Part shown: piece after piece, positions 12,090 through 23,477 of the stretch
Layout of the letters: every line of letters begins with the position of its first letter
Position numbering within the stretch: the first letter of the stretch is position 1
From: Pleurodeles waltl
Taxonomy: Eukaryota; Chordata; Amphibia; Caudata; Salamandridae
Assembly: GCF_031143425.1 (NCBI RefSeq)
Contig: NC_090444.1
Location: 1,315,593,324 to 1,315,657,323, forward strand
Direction: 5' to 3'
DNA length: 64,000 bases
Program-made: the position numbers and the translations under genes
The notes under the pieces: model-generated
What the model was told of the DNA's origin: nothing
The model's database searches: none
The model's input: only the letters and a program-made list of their open reading frames with translations

Positions 12090-15065
12090 TGCAGGAGGCT
12101 GGCCTGGCCTATAGTGGGTACATGATGGTACTTACACCTTGTGCCAGGTCCAGTTATCCCTAATGAGTAGATTAGTAGTGTTCTAGCTGCTTAGGCTGAT
12201 AGAGGTAGCTATAGCAGAGCAGCTTAGGCTGAACTTGGATACATGCAAAGTTAATACTACACCAATTATATCATATAGGTACTATATCAAAAGAAAGACA
12301 ATACTCAGAGTTACTAAATGTAAAGGTACTTTATTTTAGTGACAATGTGTCAAAAATATCTCAGAGGATATACTCCCTTAGGAGGTAAGTAAAGTACACA
12401 AAATATACACACAAACCAAAATCAGGTAAGTAAAACAGTCAGAAAGTAGTGCAAACACTGTAGAATACAAAAGGATGCAATAGGCATAGAGGTACCACAA
12501 ACCATATACTAAGAAAGTGGAATGCGAACCACGAATGGACCCCTATGCTAGTGTAGTCTGTAGAGGGTTGCTGGGAGTGTAAGAAAACACCAAGGGTGTC
12601 CAAGATGCCCCACCCCAAGACCCTGGAAAGAAGGAGTAAAGTACTACTATTTCCCCAGAAACACAGAGTCATGGCAGAGGATTTTGCAAAGACCACAACA
12701 GACTGCAAAGCACTGAAGACAGATTCCTGGACCTCAGGACCTGCAAAGGAAGGGGACCAAGTCCAAGAGTCGCAAAAGTGTCCGGGGGGGATAGGAGCCC
12801 ATTAAACCCCGGATGAAGGTGCAAAATGGCTGCCTCTGGATGGAAGAAACTGAAGATTCTGCAACAACGAAAGGTGCTAGGAACCTCTCCTTCATGCAGA
12901 AGATGTGCCACACAGTACTGGAGGATGCAGAGTTGTTTCTTTGGCAAAAGACCACAAACAAGCCTTGCTAGCTGCAAGAGTCGTGGTTGAAGAAAAGGGG
13001 TACTGCCTAGGCCCAGGAAGGACCACGATGTTGCCACTTGGGAGAGGAGACAGAGGGGGCCTTCAGCAACGTAGAGAGCTGATGCGCAAGAAGGTAGCAC
13101 CCACAGAAGTACTCGAACATGGGTTCAAGAAGTCTGAACATGGAGGTCATCTCAACACTGCAAAAGAGGGTCCCACGAAGTCGGAGATCAACTCAGGGAG
13201 CTGAGCATCGCAGGACAGAGTGCTGGGGACCTAGGCTTGGTTGTGCATGAAGGATTTTGTGGAAATGTGCACAGAAGCCCTAGCAGTTGCAGTTCACATA
13301 GTGTGCAGGATTACTGTCTGGAGAGAGGAGGCAAGGACTTACCTCCTCCAAATTTGGACAGTTGGACCACTGGACAGTCTGGGACACTTGGGTCCACCAC
13401 CTGTGTTCCAGGGGCCACGCTCGTCAGGATGAGAGGGGTCCCAGAGTACCGGTGACGCTGAAGTTTGGTGCCTGCTGAAGCAGGGGGAAGATTCCATCAA
13501 CCCACTGGAGATTTCTTCATGGCTTCCAGTGCAGGATGAAGGCAGGCAGCCCCCAAAGCATGTATCTCCAGGAAACAGTCAAGAAAGCCAGCAGGATTAG
13601 GTGCTACAATGTCGCTGGTAGTCTTCTTGCTACTTTGTTGCAGGCGTCCTGGAGTAGTTAACGGTCGATCCTTGGCAGAAGTCGAAGAGAGAGGTGCAGA
13701 GGAACTCTGCTGAATTCCTGCAAGTCGTTATCTGCGGGAAAGCCCACTGGAGAGACCCTAAATAGCCACCTAACCAGGTAAGCACCTATCAGGAGGGGTC
13801 TCTGACATCACCTGCTGGCACTGGCCACCCAGAGGCCTCCAGAGGGCCCTCACACCTCTGGATCCAAGATGGCAGAGGTCTGAGACACACTGGAGGAGCT
13901 CTGGGCACCACCCCTTTCCTTTGTCCACTTTCGCACCAGAGCAGGAACTGGGGGTTCCCTAAACCGGTGTAGACTGGCTTATGCAAGGAGGGCACCATCT
14001 GTGCCCTTCAAAGTATTTCCAGAGGCTGGGAGAGGCTACCCCTCCCCAGCCTTTAACACCTATTTCCAAAGGGAGAGGGTGTACCACCCTCTCTCAGAGG
14101 AAATTCTTTGTTGTGCCTTCCTGGGACTGGGCTGCCCTGTCTGTGGGGTGGCAGCAGCGGTAGCTGCAGAGAAAACCCCAGAAAGCTGGTTTATCAGTAC
14201 CCAGGGTCCATAGTGGAGCCCCGGGGATGCATGGCATTGGCACCCCAATACCAGATTTGGCATGGGGGGACAATTCCATGATGTTAGACATGTTGCATGG
14301 CCATATTCGGAGTTACCATTGTGAAGCTACAAATAGATATTGATCTATATCTAGTGCGCGCGTGTAATGGTGTCCCCGTACTCACAAAGTCTGGGGAAAT
14401 TGCCCTGAGCTATGTGGGGGCACCTGTGCTAGTGCAATGGGTGCCCTCACACTTCGTAACTTTGCACCTAACCTTCAGCAAGTGAAGGTGAGAGATACAG
14501 GTGACTTAGAAGTGACTTAAGTGGAGTGAAAATGGCTGTGAAATAACGTGTGCGTTATTTCACTCAGGCAGCAATGTCAGTCCTGTGTAAAGGTTTGTCT
14601 GGGCTCCCTATGGGTGGCAAACGAAATGCTGCAGCCCATAGGGACTCCCTGGAATCCCAATACCCGTGGTACCTAGGTACCATATACTAGGGAATTATAA
14701 GGGTGTTCCAGTGTGCCAATTGAAATTGGTAACAGTGGTCACTAGCCTATAGTGACAAATTTAAAGGCAGAGAGAGCATAAGCACTGAGGCTCTGATTAG
14801 CAGAGCCTCAGTGACACAGTTAGGCACTACACAGGTATTCACATTCAGGCCACAAACTATGAGCACTGGGGTCCTCCCTAGCAGAGTCCCAGTGAGGCAG
14901 ATAAAACACACTGACAAATAGGGTTTTCACTATGAGCAATGGGGTCCTGGCTAGCAGGATCCCAGTGAGACAGTAAAAACACACTGACATATACTCACAA
15001 ACAGGCTAAAAGTGGGGGTAACGAAGCTAGAAAGAGGCTACCTTTTCACAAGAACCAAGTTAACA
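12090..15065 (-). repeat. 3-kb interspersed repeat, copy A
   Basis: This block is colinear over its whole length with 45690-48672. Shared anchors in the same order are: 'accatatactaagaaagtgg' at 12503 versus the version at 46063; 'ccaagatggcag' at 13864 versus 47590; 'agagcaggaactggg' and 'tatgcaaggagggcac' at 13937-13995 versus 47699-47755; 'aagtaccatatgctaggga' at 48474 with its counterpart 'taggtaccatatactaggga' at 14674; and 'aaaagtgggggtaac' at 15007 versus 48636. It is non-coding. On the minus strand it ends near AAAGTACC/AAGGTAGC words typical of an LTR start, so the sense strand is probably minus. The class is undetermined; a very long LTR is my best guess. Confidence 0.7.
14779..14995. 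repeat. Three tandem units, each with a hairpin, inside copy A
   Basis: Three units spaced about 73-80 bp begin at 'taagcactgagg' (14779), 'tatgagcactgggg' (about 14858) and 'tatgagcaatgggg' (14931). Each contains an inverted repeat of the form CTGGGNNCCTG...TAGCAGG...CCCAG, for example 'ggggtcctggctagcagg'. Copy B keeps a single clear unit near 48572-48605. The first unit has the variant stem gaggctctg...cagagcctc, a change on both arms. Confidence 0.6.
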
Positions 15066-15938
15066 CAACAATATTTCACCCCCCAAAAAAACAAGATATT
15101 TATGCATTCATGCCCATGTGAACTATCATTCATTGGAAAAATAGATCCGAAAATGAAAAGATAAGTTAAACATAAGTTGTCAATCTGTCATTTCATTATC
15201 AAAAACTAAACACAAGATGACATAAAATGATCAATGCTTTTGAAAGTAAATCCTGATCTCTGGCCTGGCAATGTACAGCAGACACTACTACAAAAAGAAG
15301 CACAAACATTTTTGAAATAGAGGACATGTGGCCCAGGGTTGGAAGAATAACTTAACAATGGCAATATATTAGTGTAAATATTTACAACATTAGCATAAAT
15401 GTGAATTGGTTAAACCAGCATGGGGGATTACAGGACTCTACAAGTATAAGAGAATAAATAGGGTACAATGCAGTGCCCATGTGCCCAGTCAATCATGCCT
15501 GTACACTACACTAAAAACAGGGTGTTTTACCAAGATATCAGAAAAATCAGTGTTGCCATAATAGTATTGCATTTATACTGTGAATACCAAAGTATCATTC
15601 TTTTAAATATTGCAGACCATGTTTAGTTTTTTTACACAATATCATTGTCAAGAACAACATTAAATATCATATTGATGTATGTCATAATGTTTCTATATTT
15701 TTTTATTTTTGTACTATATTTAATTTATTTAAAATAGTTAAATATTTGAGGAGTGGGAGGTTGTTTTAATAAGGGTATAAAGTGGGGAGTTTAAAAAAAA
15801 TCACTTCTCTAATAATTTGAAATTGAACTTTTTTTTCTTGATGAGAGTATTACATTATATAATTTATGTAATTTTAAAATTATTTCTAGTTATTTGTAAA
15901 AGTAGTATGTTTTCAATCAGTGTTATATTTTCATGTTT
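15066..15938. other. No gene; AT-rich, unassigned
   Basis: Strongly AT-rich from about 15560 to 15930 with homopolymer T and A tracts. Nothing recognised. It abuts the 3' end of the minus-strand L1 fragment and may include its 3' untranslated region. Confidence 0.4.
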
Positions 15939-17110
15939 TTAATTTAGTCTGTAGGATTGTTGGTTTTCTCGTTTGTTTTTTAGATAGCACCCAATTGAGG
16001 TAAACTCTTTGATTTTATTGAGTAAATTTGTAATGTTACTCTTCACTGTCTTCAGATAAGCCACCAAATTTCCTGCATACAGCTTAAATTTAGAAATACA
16101 GGGGAGAGGAAAAGAAATTTTATTATTCCCACAAATAGCTATAGAAAGGGATCCAATAAAGGAAGCAAACAAAATTGGGGACATTAGACAACCATGCCTA
16201 GTTCCCCTGGTGATCCCAATTTTGCCCAATTTATTATTATAAGTGCTGAGGCATTTGTATACAGATCCTTCAAAACTGACAAAAACTAGAAAATGAAAAA
16301 GCCCCCAAAATGCAAAAAAGAGCCTCCCAACTGATGAAGTCAAAGGCTTTTTCTGTGTCAAACATAAAAAAAGCAGCATGCAAAATATTCTGAGCAAAAG
16401 AATTGATAGCCTGTATCAACTAATGAGTATTAGCTGAGATTGATCTATTCACCAGAACCATGATCTGAACTGGGTGGATCAGGGGTGCAGCGACAGACAC
16501 AGCCCTAACTGCTATAATTTTCATGAGAAGCTGGAATGTGAATTTAAAAGGCTAACTGGACAATAACAGCCAGGGTGGACTGCTGATTTGTCTTTTTTCA
16601 AGATAATAATGACAATTGCCTCTGAAAAAGAAGGCGGCACAGGCCTTCCTCTGCGAATGAGTTAAGGAGTTTCATTAATATACCCTGTAGCTTCGGGGAA
16701 AATATATTATAAAGCTCTGTTGTGATTCCATTACTACCTACCACATTTTCATTCTCACAGCTCTCTAAACATACCTTAATTTCCTCTACTGAGATCGGAG
16801 CCAGGAAATCTGAGCTTTGAGTTGAGGACATCTAAGGATTTGTTATCTTTTGTGAAAAAAAATATATATACCAGATATCCGATTGAGATCCCTTGTAACA
16901 GCTGAGCTATAAAGTGCTGAATAATAATCTAAAAAAGCCCTCTGTAAATGATGAGGCTCAGATACAAGCTAGTTACTGGATCCTCAATAATGTTCATGAA
17001 GTTAGCATTAGTTTTAGCTTTAACAGACTAGGCTATCAGTATGCCAGCAAGCTTATAAAAGTTCTGGTTTATAGCATGTTGCCTCAGCAATTCTTCTCCC
17101 ACATAAAGGT
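15939..17110 (-). pseudogene. L1-clade LINE ORF2, RT half (interrupted element)
   Basis: Minus-strand RT remnant. In coding order: a linker and 'LRQHAINQNFYKLAGIL' segment (about 17060-17010); FLAPISVEEIKVCLESCENE (16831-16720), which corresponds to the 'PITxxEIxxAI' fingers motif; an IIILKKDKS...PVSLLNS stretch near 16610-16530; FDTEKAFDFISW near 16360-16320 (motif A, catalytic D retained in that frame); TRGTRHGCLMSPILF near 16225-16180; and YAGNLVAYL at 16079-16053 where active enzymes have YADD. Loss of the catalytic aspartates, frameshifts and stops show it is dead. It is the downstream half of the element whose endonuclease lies at 19026-19990; the solo LTR separates them. Confidence 0.85.
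17106..17110. other. 5-bp target-site duplication AAGGT (left)
   Basis: AAGGT directly before TGTTAG. The same AAGGT follows CTAACA at 19026-19030. Confidence 0.85.
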
Positions 17111-19025
17111 TGTTAGACCTGACAGCCTTAGGGTGGTCTTCACCCAACTTTCTCCCTACCTCTTCCACTTTTCTGACCACGTTTTTGCATGCATTAGGAC
17201 TCTTTGCACTTTACCACTGCTAACTAGTGCTAACGTGCTGCGATCTTCCCCTAAACATAATAATAATGACTTATCTCCAATTTGCACATTTTATTTACTT
17301 ATAAGTCCCTAGTAAAGTGATACTATGTGTAACCAGGTCCTGTAAACTAAATGTTAATAATGGGCCTGCAGCACTGATTCTGCCACCCACTTAAGTAGCA
17401 CGTATCCATGCATCAGGCCTGCAATTACCGGGCCAGTGTGTGCAGTGTTACACTGCCATGTTGACCTGGCAAAATAATCCTTATGCCAGGTCCAAACCTT
17501 CCTTTTTCATACATATAAGTCACCCCTAAGGTAGGCCCTGGACAACCCAGAGAGGAGGTTGCAATGCATTTAAAAGTCAGGCTATGTACTTTTAAGTTTT
17601 ACATGCCCTAGTAGTGAAAAGCTTCCAAAGTCGTTTTTCATTACTGCAAGGCCTATCTCTCCCATAAGATAACACTGGGAGTACCTTATTATAGTTCATA
17701 AATGTAATTCCCAATTGTGAAGCGATAGACTTCAAGTTTGATGTCTCTGGATACACAATTTAAAATCCAACTTTACGGTGAAGTTAGATTTTACATTGCT
17801 CTTCTGAAAATGCCACTTTTAGAAAGTTGGCATTTTCTTACTTTAGCCATTTTGTGCCTGCTGCTGGCCTTTGGTCACATGTCTGGGGTGGGTGACAGCT
17901 GGGCCTTGTTTATTCCCCCTAGACAGCCATACACAATGGGAGCCTAGGTGTGACTTAATGGTCTATCCTGGGAGGATGGGAAGGAGGAGGTGATTCCAAG
18001 CCTCACTTACATCTGAATAGTTTGTGTCCTTTCCCCAAACAAAGGGAATCATACCCCCTGTAGTGGGTCCACAGCCAGGGCAGGGTCTCTGTGCAGCTCA
18101 AAGGCCTGTCTTTGGATACTCTGCCAGGTAGGACTGCTGGACAGCTGAAAAAACTGCCACTCTGCTGGACTGTCACTTTGAAGGAGCTGCTGCCTTGCTG
18201 TGCTGACCTGCTGTCTACTGTCCTCTTGCCTGTAGAAGAAGAACCGGACCTGGAACCCATCTTGAACCCAGGACCCTAAAGTGACTTAAAGGGCTAGTTT
18301 GCTGACCTCCTGATCTGAGCCTCAAGGACACAATAGCTCCCCATAGCTCCTGAACCAGTCTTCAATGAGCTCCTGACCCCCAAGTGGTACTCTCAGGTCC
18401 TGGGCCCTTGGAAGTCGTTTTTAATATCTTAAAGAGAAGTTTATGGGTCCTTCACAAATGGGCCCGTTAGCTGTGGAACCTTGTGTCTCTTCATACAGCA
18501 AGTTTGTTGCTTCATACAGCAAGTACTGTCCACCACGAGGCTCCAGCTCGTCTGTCCGCAATACCTGGCCTGGCCTTGAGAAGGTAACACTTCAGCAGGA
18601 TTAACCTAGGACTGTATCTGGCCCGAACTCCATTGTGGTTGGCTTGAACTTTAGACTTTGACTTGGTCAAGTGTGACCAGATAGCTGTGGTGAGCCCTTT
18701 ATGATTTTAGGGGCTATATTGCAGTTTATTCTTTAAAAAATCATAACTCTTGTTCTGCTGATTGGATTTTTGTCTTTTGGTCTTGATTTATTAAATAACC
18801 TGGTGGAACCCTTTTTGTGTGGTGTTTTCAATGTTTTACTGTGGAAGGTTTTGCCCAAAACCATTAAACAGTGCCTTTAGGTTAAGCCTGACTGCTCTGT
18901 GCCAAGCTACAAGAGGATGAGCACAGGTTAATTTAGGGTTTGCTTGTGCCTTATCCTGACTAGGATTATGGCTGTTACTTGACCAGGGCTTACACCCCAG
19001 TCAATCAACAACCAACATTCTAACA
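17111..19025 (+). mobile_element. Ty3/Gypsy-like solo LTR, 1,915 bp
   Basis: Complete solo LTR. It starts TGTTAGACCTGACAGCC and ends ACCAACATTCTAACA, so the termini TGTTAG/CTAACA are a perfect 6-bp inverted repeat with canonical TG...CA ends. It is flanked on both sides by AAGGT. The surrounding sequence is a minus-strand L1 ORF2 that becomes contiguous when the LTR and one AAGGT are removed. No coding region, PBS or polypurine tract is inside, as expected after recombination between the two LTRs of a provirus. The family is the one at 36446-38562, which is followed by a primer-binding-like site and a Gypsy-type gag; this is why I assign Gypsy. Its 3' end is also recognisable at 59560-59859. 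Confidence 0.9.
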
Positions 19026-19030
19026 AAGGT
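19026..19030. other. 5-bp target-site duplication AAGGT (right)
   Basis: Pairs with 17106-17110 around the solo LTR. Confidence 0.85.
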
Positions 19031-19990
19031 TGTTAAGTTTTTGCTTTACTGAGTCCAACTCCTGGAGATTACCTCTGAGATCCAAGTTCCTAGCTGTGCT
19101 TAGAACAGAAATTGCATGTTCGACACTTTCTAGAAGTATGGGGACCAAGCTCTTTCTGTTTTTAACTATTGTAGCCATAAATGTTCTTGCTGGGCCTCTT
19201 GAGCCCATCTTTGAGGCATTCCAAACAATATGAAGAGGGGCACAGCCCAGATTAATTGGAAAAAAGTCAATTAAAAACCTGTATGTTGATCCACCCAATC
19301 AAGCTCTGATTAAAGCATTTTATAAAAATGCCACTTTTTTAGGGGAGTAACACCATTCCCACTCAAAATCAAGGGAGATTACTGTGTGGCCAGAAAAAGT
19401 ATTCATGAGAATTTGAGAATTCAAACCTCCTTAAACTGGGAGACCAAAAATGAAATCTATTCTGGATGCCATTCTATGTCTAGAAGTGTAAAAAGTATAT
19501 TGTTTAAGTAGCGGAGATTGAAATTGCCATAGATCTATGAGACCAAAATCAGCCTTATAAGTGCCAATGCAAGTTGCTGTTTTGGGCTTAGATTGCCTTA
19601 TATTATTCTTTAAGCTATCCAATTTTAGAACGTTGGTATTTCCTGGAGAAAATTAAAATCCCGACCCATAATAATAGGGCCTTTAAATTGTACTGCAAGG
19701 GAATACAAATGTTGCAGGCCCTTGATCTAGTCGGGAATTGGGTGATAGTAGTTCACAAAATTGCAAACGCCACTCCCCACCAGGGCTCGGACCCAAAGCC
19801 ATTTTCCTAAAGAGTTTTTAACAATCTTCACCTTTAATGAACGTCTAAAAAAAGATAGCCCCCCACCCCCACAAGTGACATTTGTGCAGTCAAACTGAGA
19901 CTTTAATACCCAACAAGGCAGTGAAAGCCTAGGATTGTTGGATTTAAGATGAGTCTCGAAGAGGAAATATTAAATCTGAGGAAAAGGGGG
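19026..19990 (-). pseudogene. L1-clade LINE ORF2, endonuclease half (interrupted element)
   Basis: Minus-strand APE-type endonuclease of an L1 element, the enzyme that nicks target DNA. In coding order: an 'ETHLKSNN' segment near 19955 (catalytic E of 'QETH'), a GGLSFF stretch near 19865, NYYHPIPD near 19750, IIMGRDFNF at about 19676-19650 (the GDFN motif with a substitution), a GLIDLWQF...YTFYTSRH segment (19560-19470) and SRIDFIFG at about 19466-19443. The linker towards RT runs to 19030 (LDSVKQKLNNL) and is continued at 17110 after the solo LTR. Frames shift and stops occur. Motif order and spacing fit L1 rather than CR1 or RTE endonucleases. Confidence 0.87.
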
Positions 19991-21345
19991 CTAACCAGCT
20001 CATGGCAGCAGGGAATTTACGCTTGTTTTTTTCCACATTGATATTACAGGACACTGATGCCACTGTCAAAACTGAACATTAGTCAAAACCAACAAGATAT
20101 ACCATTTTCTCATTTAAAACACCCTGTGCCACCGACACCCAACCTTCCACCATGCCTAGCCCCTCTTTCCTTGCACTCCCCCTACTCCTGCTCCCAAAAC
20201 GTCCCCTAAAGTGGTGCTTGCTCTCACCGTAGGGAAGCAGGAGGTCACCCTAAAACTTAAGGTGCCAAGAAATTGCACCCACCTAATCACCACACCAGGG
20301 GACAAGAAACAGAAGAATATGAAACAAGAAAACAATTCATACCAGCTGCTCTACAGAAAGATAATAAAATAAAAAAATATAAGTAAATATGATAAGAGAT
20401 AAGATAAAATGTAAGATAAGAAATATTCCATCAACCAGTCAACAATATTCAAGAGCAACATCACATAGTGCACCCCCCCCCCCCAAAAAAAGGACAAACA
20501 GAACAAATATGTATGAAATACCTCCTGATTCTTTAGAAAGATCTGCACAGCTTCATCCAAGTTAAAGATATGGAAACAGTACTTTCAGTTTAGGCTGCTG
20601 AAATGAAGTATGCTGACCTCCAGCTGCTTGAAAGGTGGCAAACATGCTTCAAAACTCCTTTCTTCTTCTAGTCATGTCTGAAGTCCTTAAAAGAAAATTA
20701 ATCTGAAAAGCCAAATGATTTCTGATGGATTGCTTTGGTCAGGATTTGTTCCTGTATGCGAAAGTCCAAGAAGTTAGCCAACACTGTCCAATGATACTTA
20801 GCAGTGAGAATTAGAATTTGGGCAGGCACATGATGAACCCTCATAAGAGTGAAGTCCGCAGTATGATTGCCAAAAGTGATTGGTTTTCTAACTGTACTGG
20901 TCCAGTTTATCTTTTAGCACCCTTAGATCTTAACTCAGCTCAATAGCTCAATTGGTTGTTTCTGGGTGGTGTCATTTGAGACATTGTTGAATCCAAACTT
21001 GAAATAACAGCAGTTGCTGCACATTTGTATGTTGAGTGAGGATAGGATTTTGACGGTCCTTATCTGCAGTGTCCTGAGACACAGGGAGAGTCAGAGCATC
21101 AACATGCTGCTATGTGCTTCCATTTACCTTACTCCATGGGAGCCCAGGGTCAATAGCTTCTGTGCATAGCCGCAGAGGAGTTTTGGTGTAGTCCTTTAAT
21201 AACAGCTGATTTAAATGAGCTGGATGAATTAGATTTGACCTGACTTGATGTAGGAGAAGTATGTTTGGGGTTTATAAAGTCTGAAGTAGGCTTGTCCTTC
21301 TGAAGGAAGCTCCTTAAGCTTCATTTGAATGGGAGTGGTGCTTAG
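19991..21345. other. No gene; unassigned, with a C12 run
   Basis: Non-coding. It contains C12 at 20473-20484 and a degenerate (gataa)n-like tract at 20385-20430. The first few hundred bases may still belong to the 5' part of the minus-strand L1, but I see no ORF1 motifs. Confidence 0.4.
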
Positions 21346-21349
21346 AGGG

Positions 21350-21411
21350 CAGCCTACACCACACACTCACCAAACAGTCACAGCCTACACCACACACTCA
21401 CCAAACAGTCA
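21350..21411. repeat. 31-bp tandem duplication
   Basis: Two identical copies of a 31-bp unit beginning cagcctacaccacacactca, at 21350-21380 and 21381-21411. No function suggested. Confidence 0.9.
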
Positions 21412-22105
21412 TTTATATAACTTGTATCATTCCAAATTTTCTTGTATCCTTCTGCACAACAGTCTATCCCTACCTCCCTCCCAACTTCTTGAGAGCAACG
21501 AAATGAAACTCACCATTTGCTGGAGTTTCTAAAAGCTGCAAGACTGAAATGAGGACAATTTCATAATTGATCCACAAAGAAAAGATTTCCTATTGCGGTC
21601 AGGGTTGAAGCAGAAAACATTAAATTTTTGAAGCAGCAATCCAACCTAATGTCTTCCCTATTAGCACCTACTCCACCCCATCATGACTCTGCCATGCACT
21701 CAATGCAGTGTGGGGACTGCCACTGTCTCCTCTACAGTTCCTAGAGACATTGTGGAACCGAATGTGTGAGAGAAACAGGAGCTGCAAACATTAATCACCT
21801 GGTGTCTCCAGCTCTACGATTGATCTATTGAGCAACTGGGCCACAGTGCCAGGCTTTTTCCCTTCATGCTGGACCATCGTGTTGGGCTATCTGATGGTCA
21901 AACTTTCTCTCCTTCTCCTCACAGTCAGCGGAAGCGGCGCTGGATCACCACTGCTGCTCCAGAGCTCTCATCTGGAGCTCCAATGTCAGGTCCGCATCCC
22001 CCCCACACCACAGGTATCCTTGAGCATTAAGGGCAAAGCACTCCCATTGCATTATCTTGATTCTTTTATTTAAAGCCCCTACTAAAGATATTCCACTAGA
22101 CCTAG
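21412..22105. other. No gene; unassigned
   Basis: Ordinary sequence with no coding or repeat assignment. 21828-22073 (+) is open but lacks motifs. Confidence 0.4.
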
Positions 22106-22784
22106 GCTATATGTGTAACCCCATACCCTGAGTTAGATATGTGGGCTTCTATGTTACATCTAATTATGAGGTTCTGGGGTTTCTGGTTGGCTAGGATATG
22201 TACTTCAGCCAGGCAGAACCTACCCACTCTAGTCAGGGCTTGGGAGTTACACGTCCAAGATAACCCCTGCTCACCACCTTGGTAGCTTGGCACGAGCAGT
22301 CAGGCTTAACCTGGAGGCAAAGTGTAAAGCGTTTGCACAACACACAACACACGTGATGCAAAATGTACACAACAAAGTAAACACAACACTGAGCTATGTA
22401 AAAATAATCTGTATTGCACAAAACATAATTAGACCAACATTACATGTAAGTAATACCCTGCTACCTTAGCAGTTGTCAGAAGGTTACACAAGTTACTAAT
22501 CCTCTGCAAGAATATGCAGTTGTCACATTAGAACACGTAAGTACTCAGGATTCTGCAACATAAGCAGTAGTCAGGAATTAGAGTAAAAGATATATGCACT
22601 TGTCATGAACAATTCCTAAATACCCATAAAAGGAACATTGGAGAATATACCACAAGTCATATAAGTACATATCAGCTAGACCTGCCCATAAAAGAAACAT
22701 TTAGCACATATATGCATAACCAATCCCAGGTAGGAAATAGTAAGTGTCTACCAGTCTATATTAGGCTCCTCGAGCCTAGATTTC

Positions 22785-23450
22785 CTAAAGAGTACCTGGG
22801 TGTTGGTAGAAGAGGCACTTCCAGTGCCTAAGGAGGAGTATGGGGGCCCCCGGCGCTCCTATGTGCGGAAAACGGGGGCCTCGCCGGTCTCCTGAGAGAG
22901 AGGGGCGATCTGCACCCTCCCCACTGGGAAAAGGAATGGGCCCCTCCGGGGACCCGCGATCTTTGTGGGGCCGCCCTGGCCTAAAGTGGCCCTCTCCGAA
23001 GGGGGGGGGGAAAGCACCAAAAAGATCCAAAAGGGGGGGGGGGCGATCGCGCCCCTAGGGCAGTGACCAGGGAGAAGGAAACTCCAGTTTCTCCCAGCGT
23101 CCTGCGTGAAAAGGGGGGCAGCTGCCCTTGTCCGTGGTGCGGCTGCCCAAAGGAGGTAGAGGGACCAGGGGCCTCCGTTGAGGCTCCTTGTCTGCTCCCT
23201 TCTGCGGCCGCACCCGATCTGGTGTGTGAGCCGCACTGCTACCGTCCCTCGTCCTCGAGGGAGGCAACTCTGAGAGTTGGTGCTGTCGTGTGTCCCGGGG
23301 GCGCTCCGTAAAGCACGCGTCACCTGGGGGCACAATAGGAGCGGCCCAGCTCCTTTCTTTGGATTCGGCAAGTGCCCCGGGGGCACTACGAACAGCGCGG
23401 TCCTCGCGCTAATCACAGACGCGGCGCCCGGGTCGCGGTGGTGATGTACA
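22785..23450 (-). promoter_or_regulatory. GC/CpG-rich island with G10 and G11 runs
   Basis: Sharp rise in GC content with many CpG dinucleotides (for example 'gcgcggtcctcgcgc' near 23395-23410 and 'gacgcggcgcccgggtcgcg' at 23418) in a genome tract that is otherwise AT-rich. G10 at 23001-23010 and G11 at 23033-23043 could form G-quadruplexes on the plus strand. It lies immediately downstream, on the minus strand, of the TATA-like box at 23471-23477, so a 5' leader of a retroelement transcript is the likeliest role. Confidence 0.5.
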
Positions 23451-23470
23451 TGGCTGGAAATTCCCCTGTA

Positions 23471-23477
23471 CTTATAG
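23471..23477 (-). promoter_or_regulatory. TATA-box-like CTATAAG (minus strand)
   Basis: Read on the minus strand the sequence is tgaCTATAAGtacagg. A start site about 25-30 bp downstream would fall near 23445, at the edge of the GC-rich block. Confidence 0.45.

Noticed and set aside
17105..19035. 11-bp duplication AAAGGTTGTTA, which would suggest a LINE/SINE-type insertion
   Set aside because: The repeated word is explained by a 5-bp AAGGT duplication plus the chance similarity of TGTTAG (LTR start) to the host sequence TGTTAAG after the LTR; TG...CA termini decide for an LTR.
22859..23416. 185-codon open frame (-) in the GC-rich block
   Set aside because: Overlapping frames on both strands are also open because stops are rare in GC-rich DNA; Pro/Arg/Gly/Ala composition and homopolymer runs, no domains.
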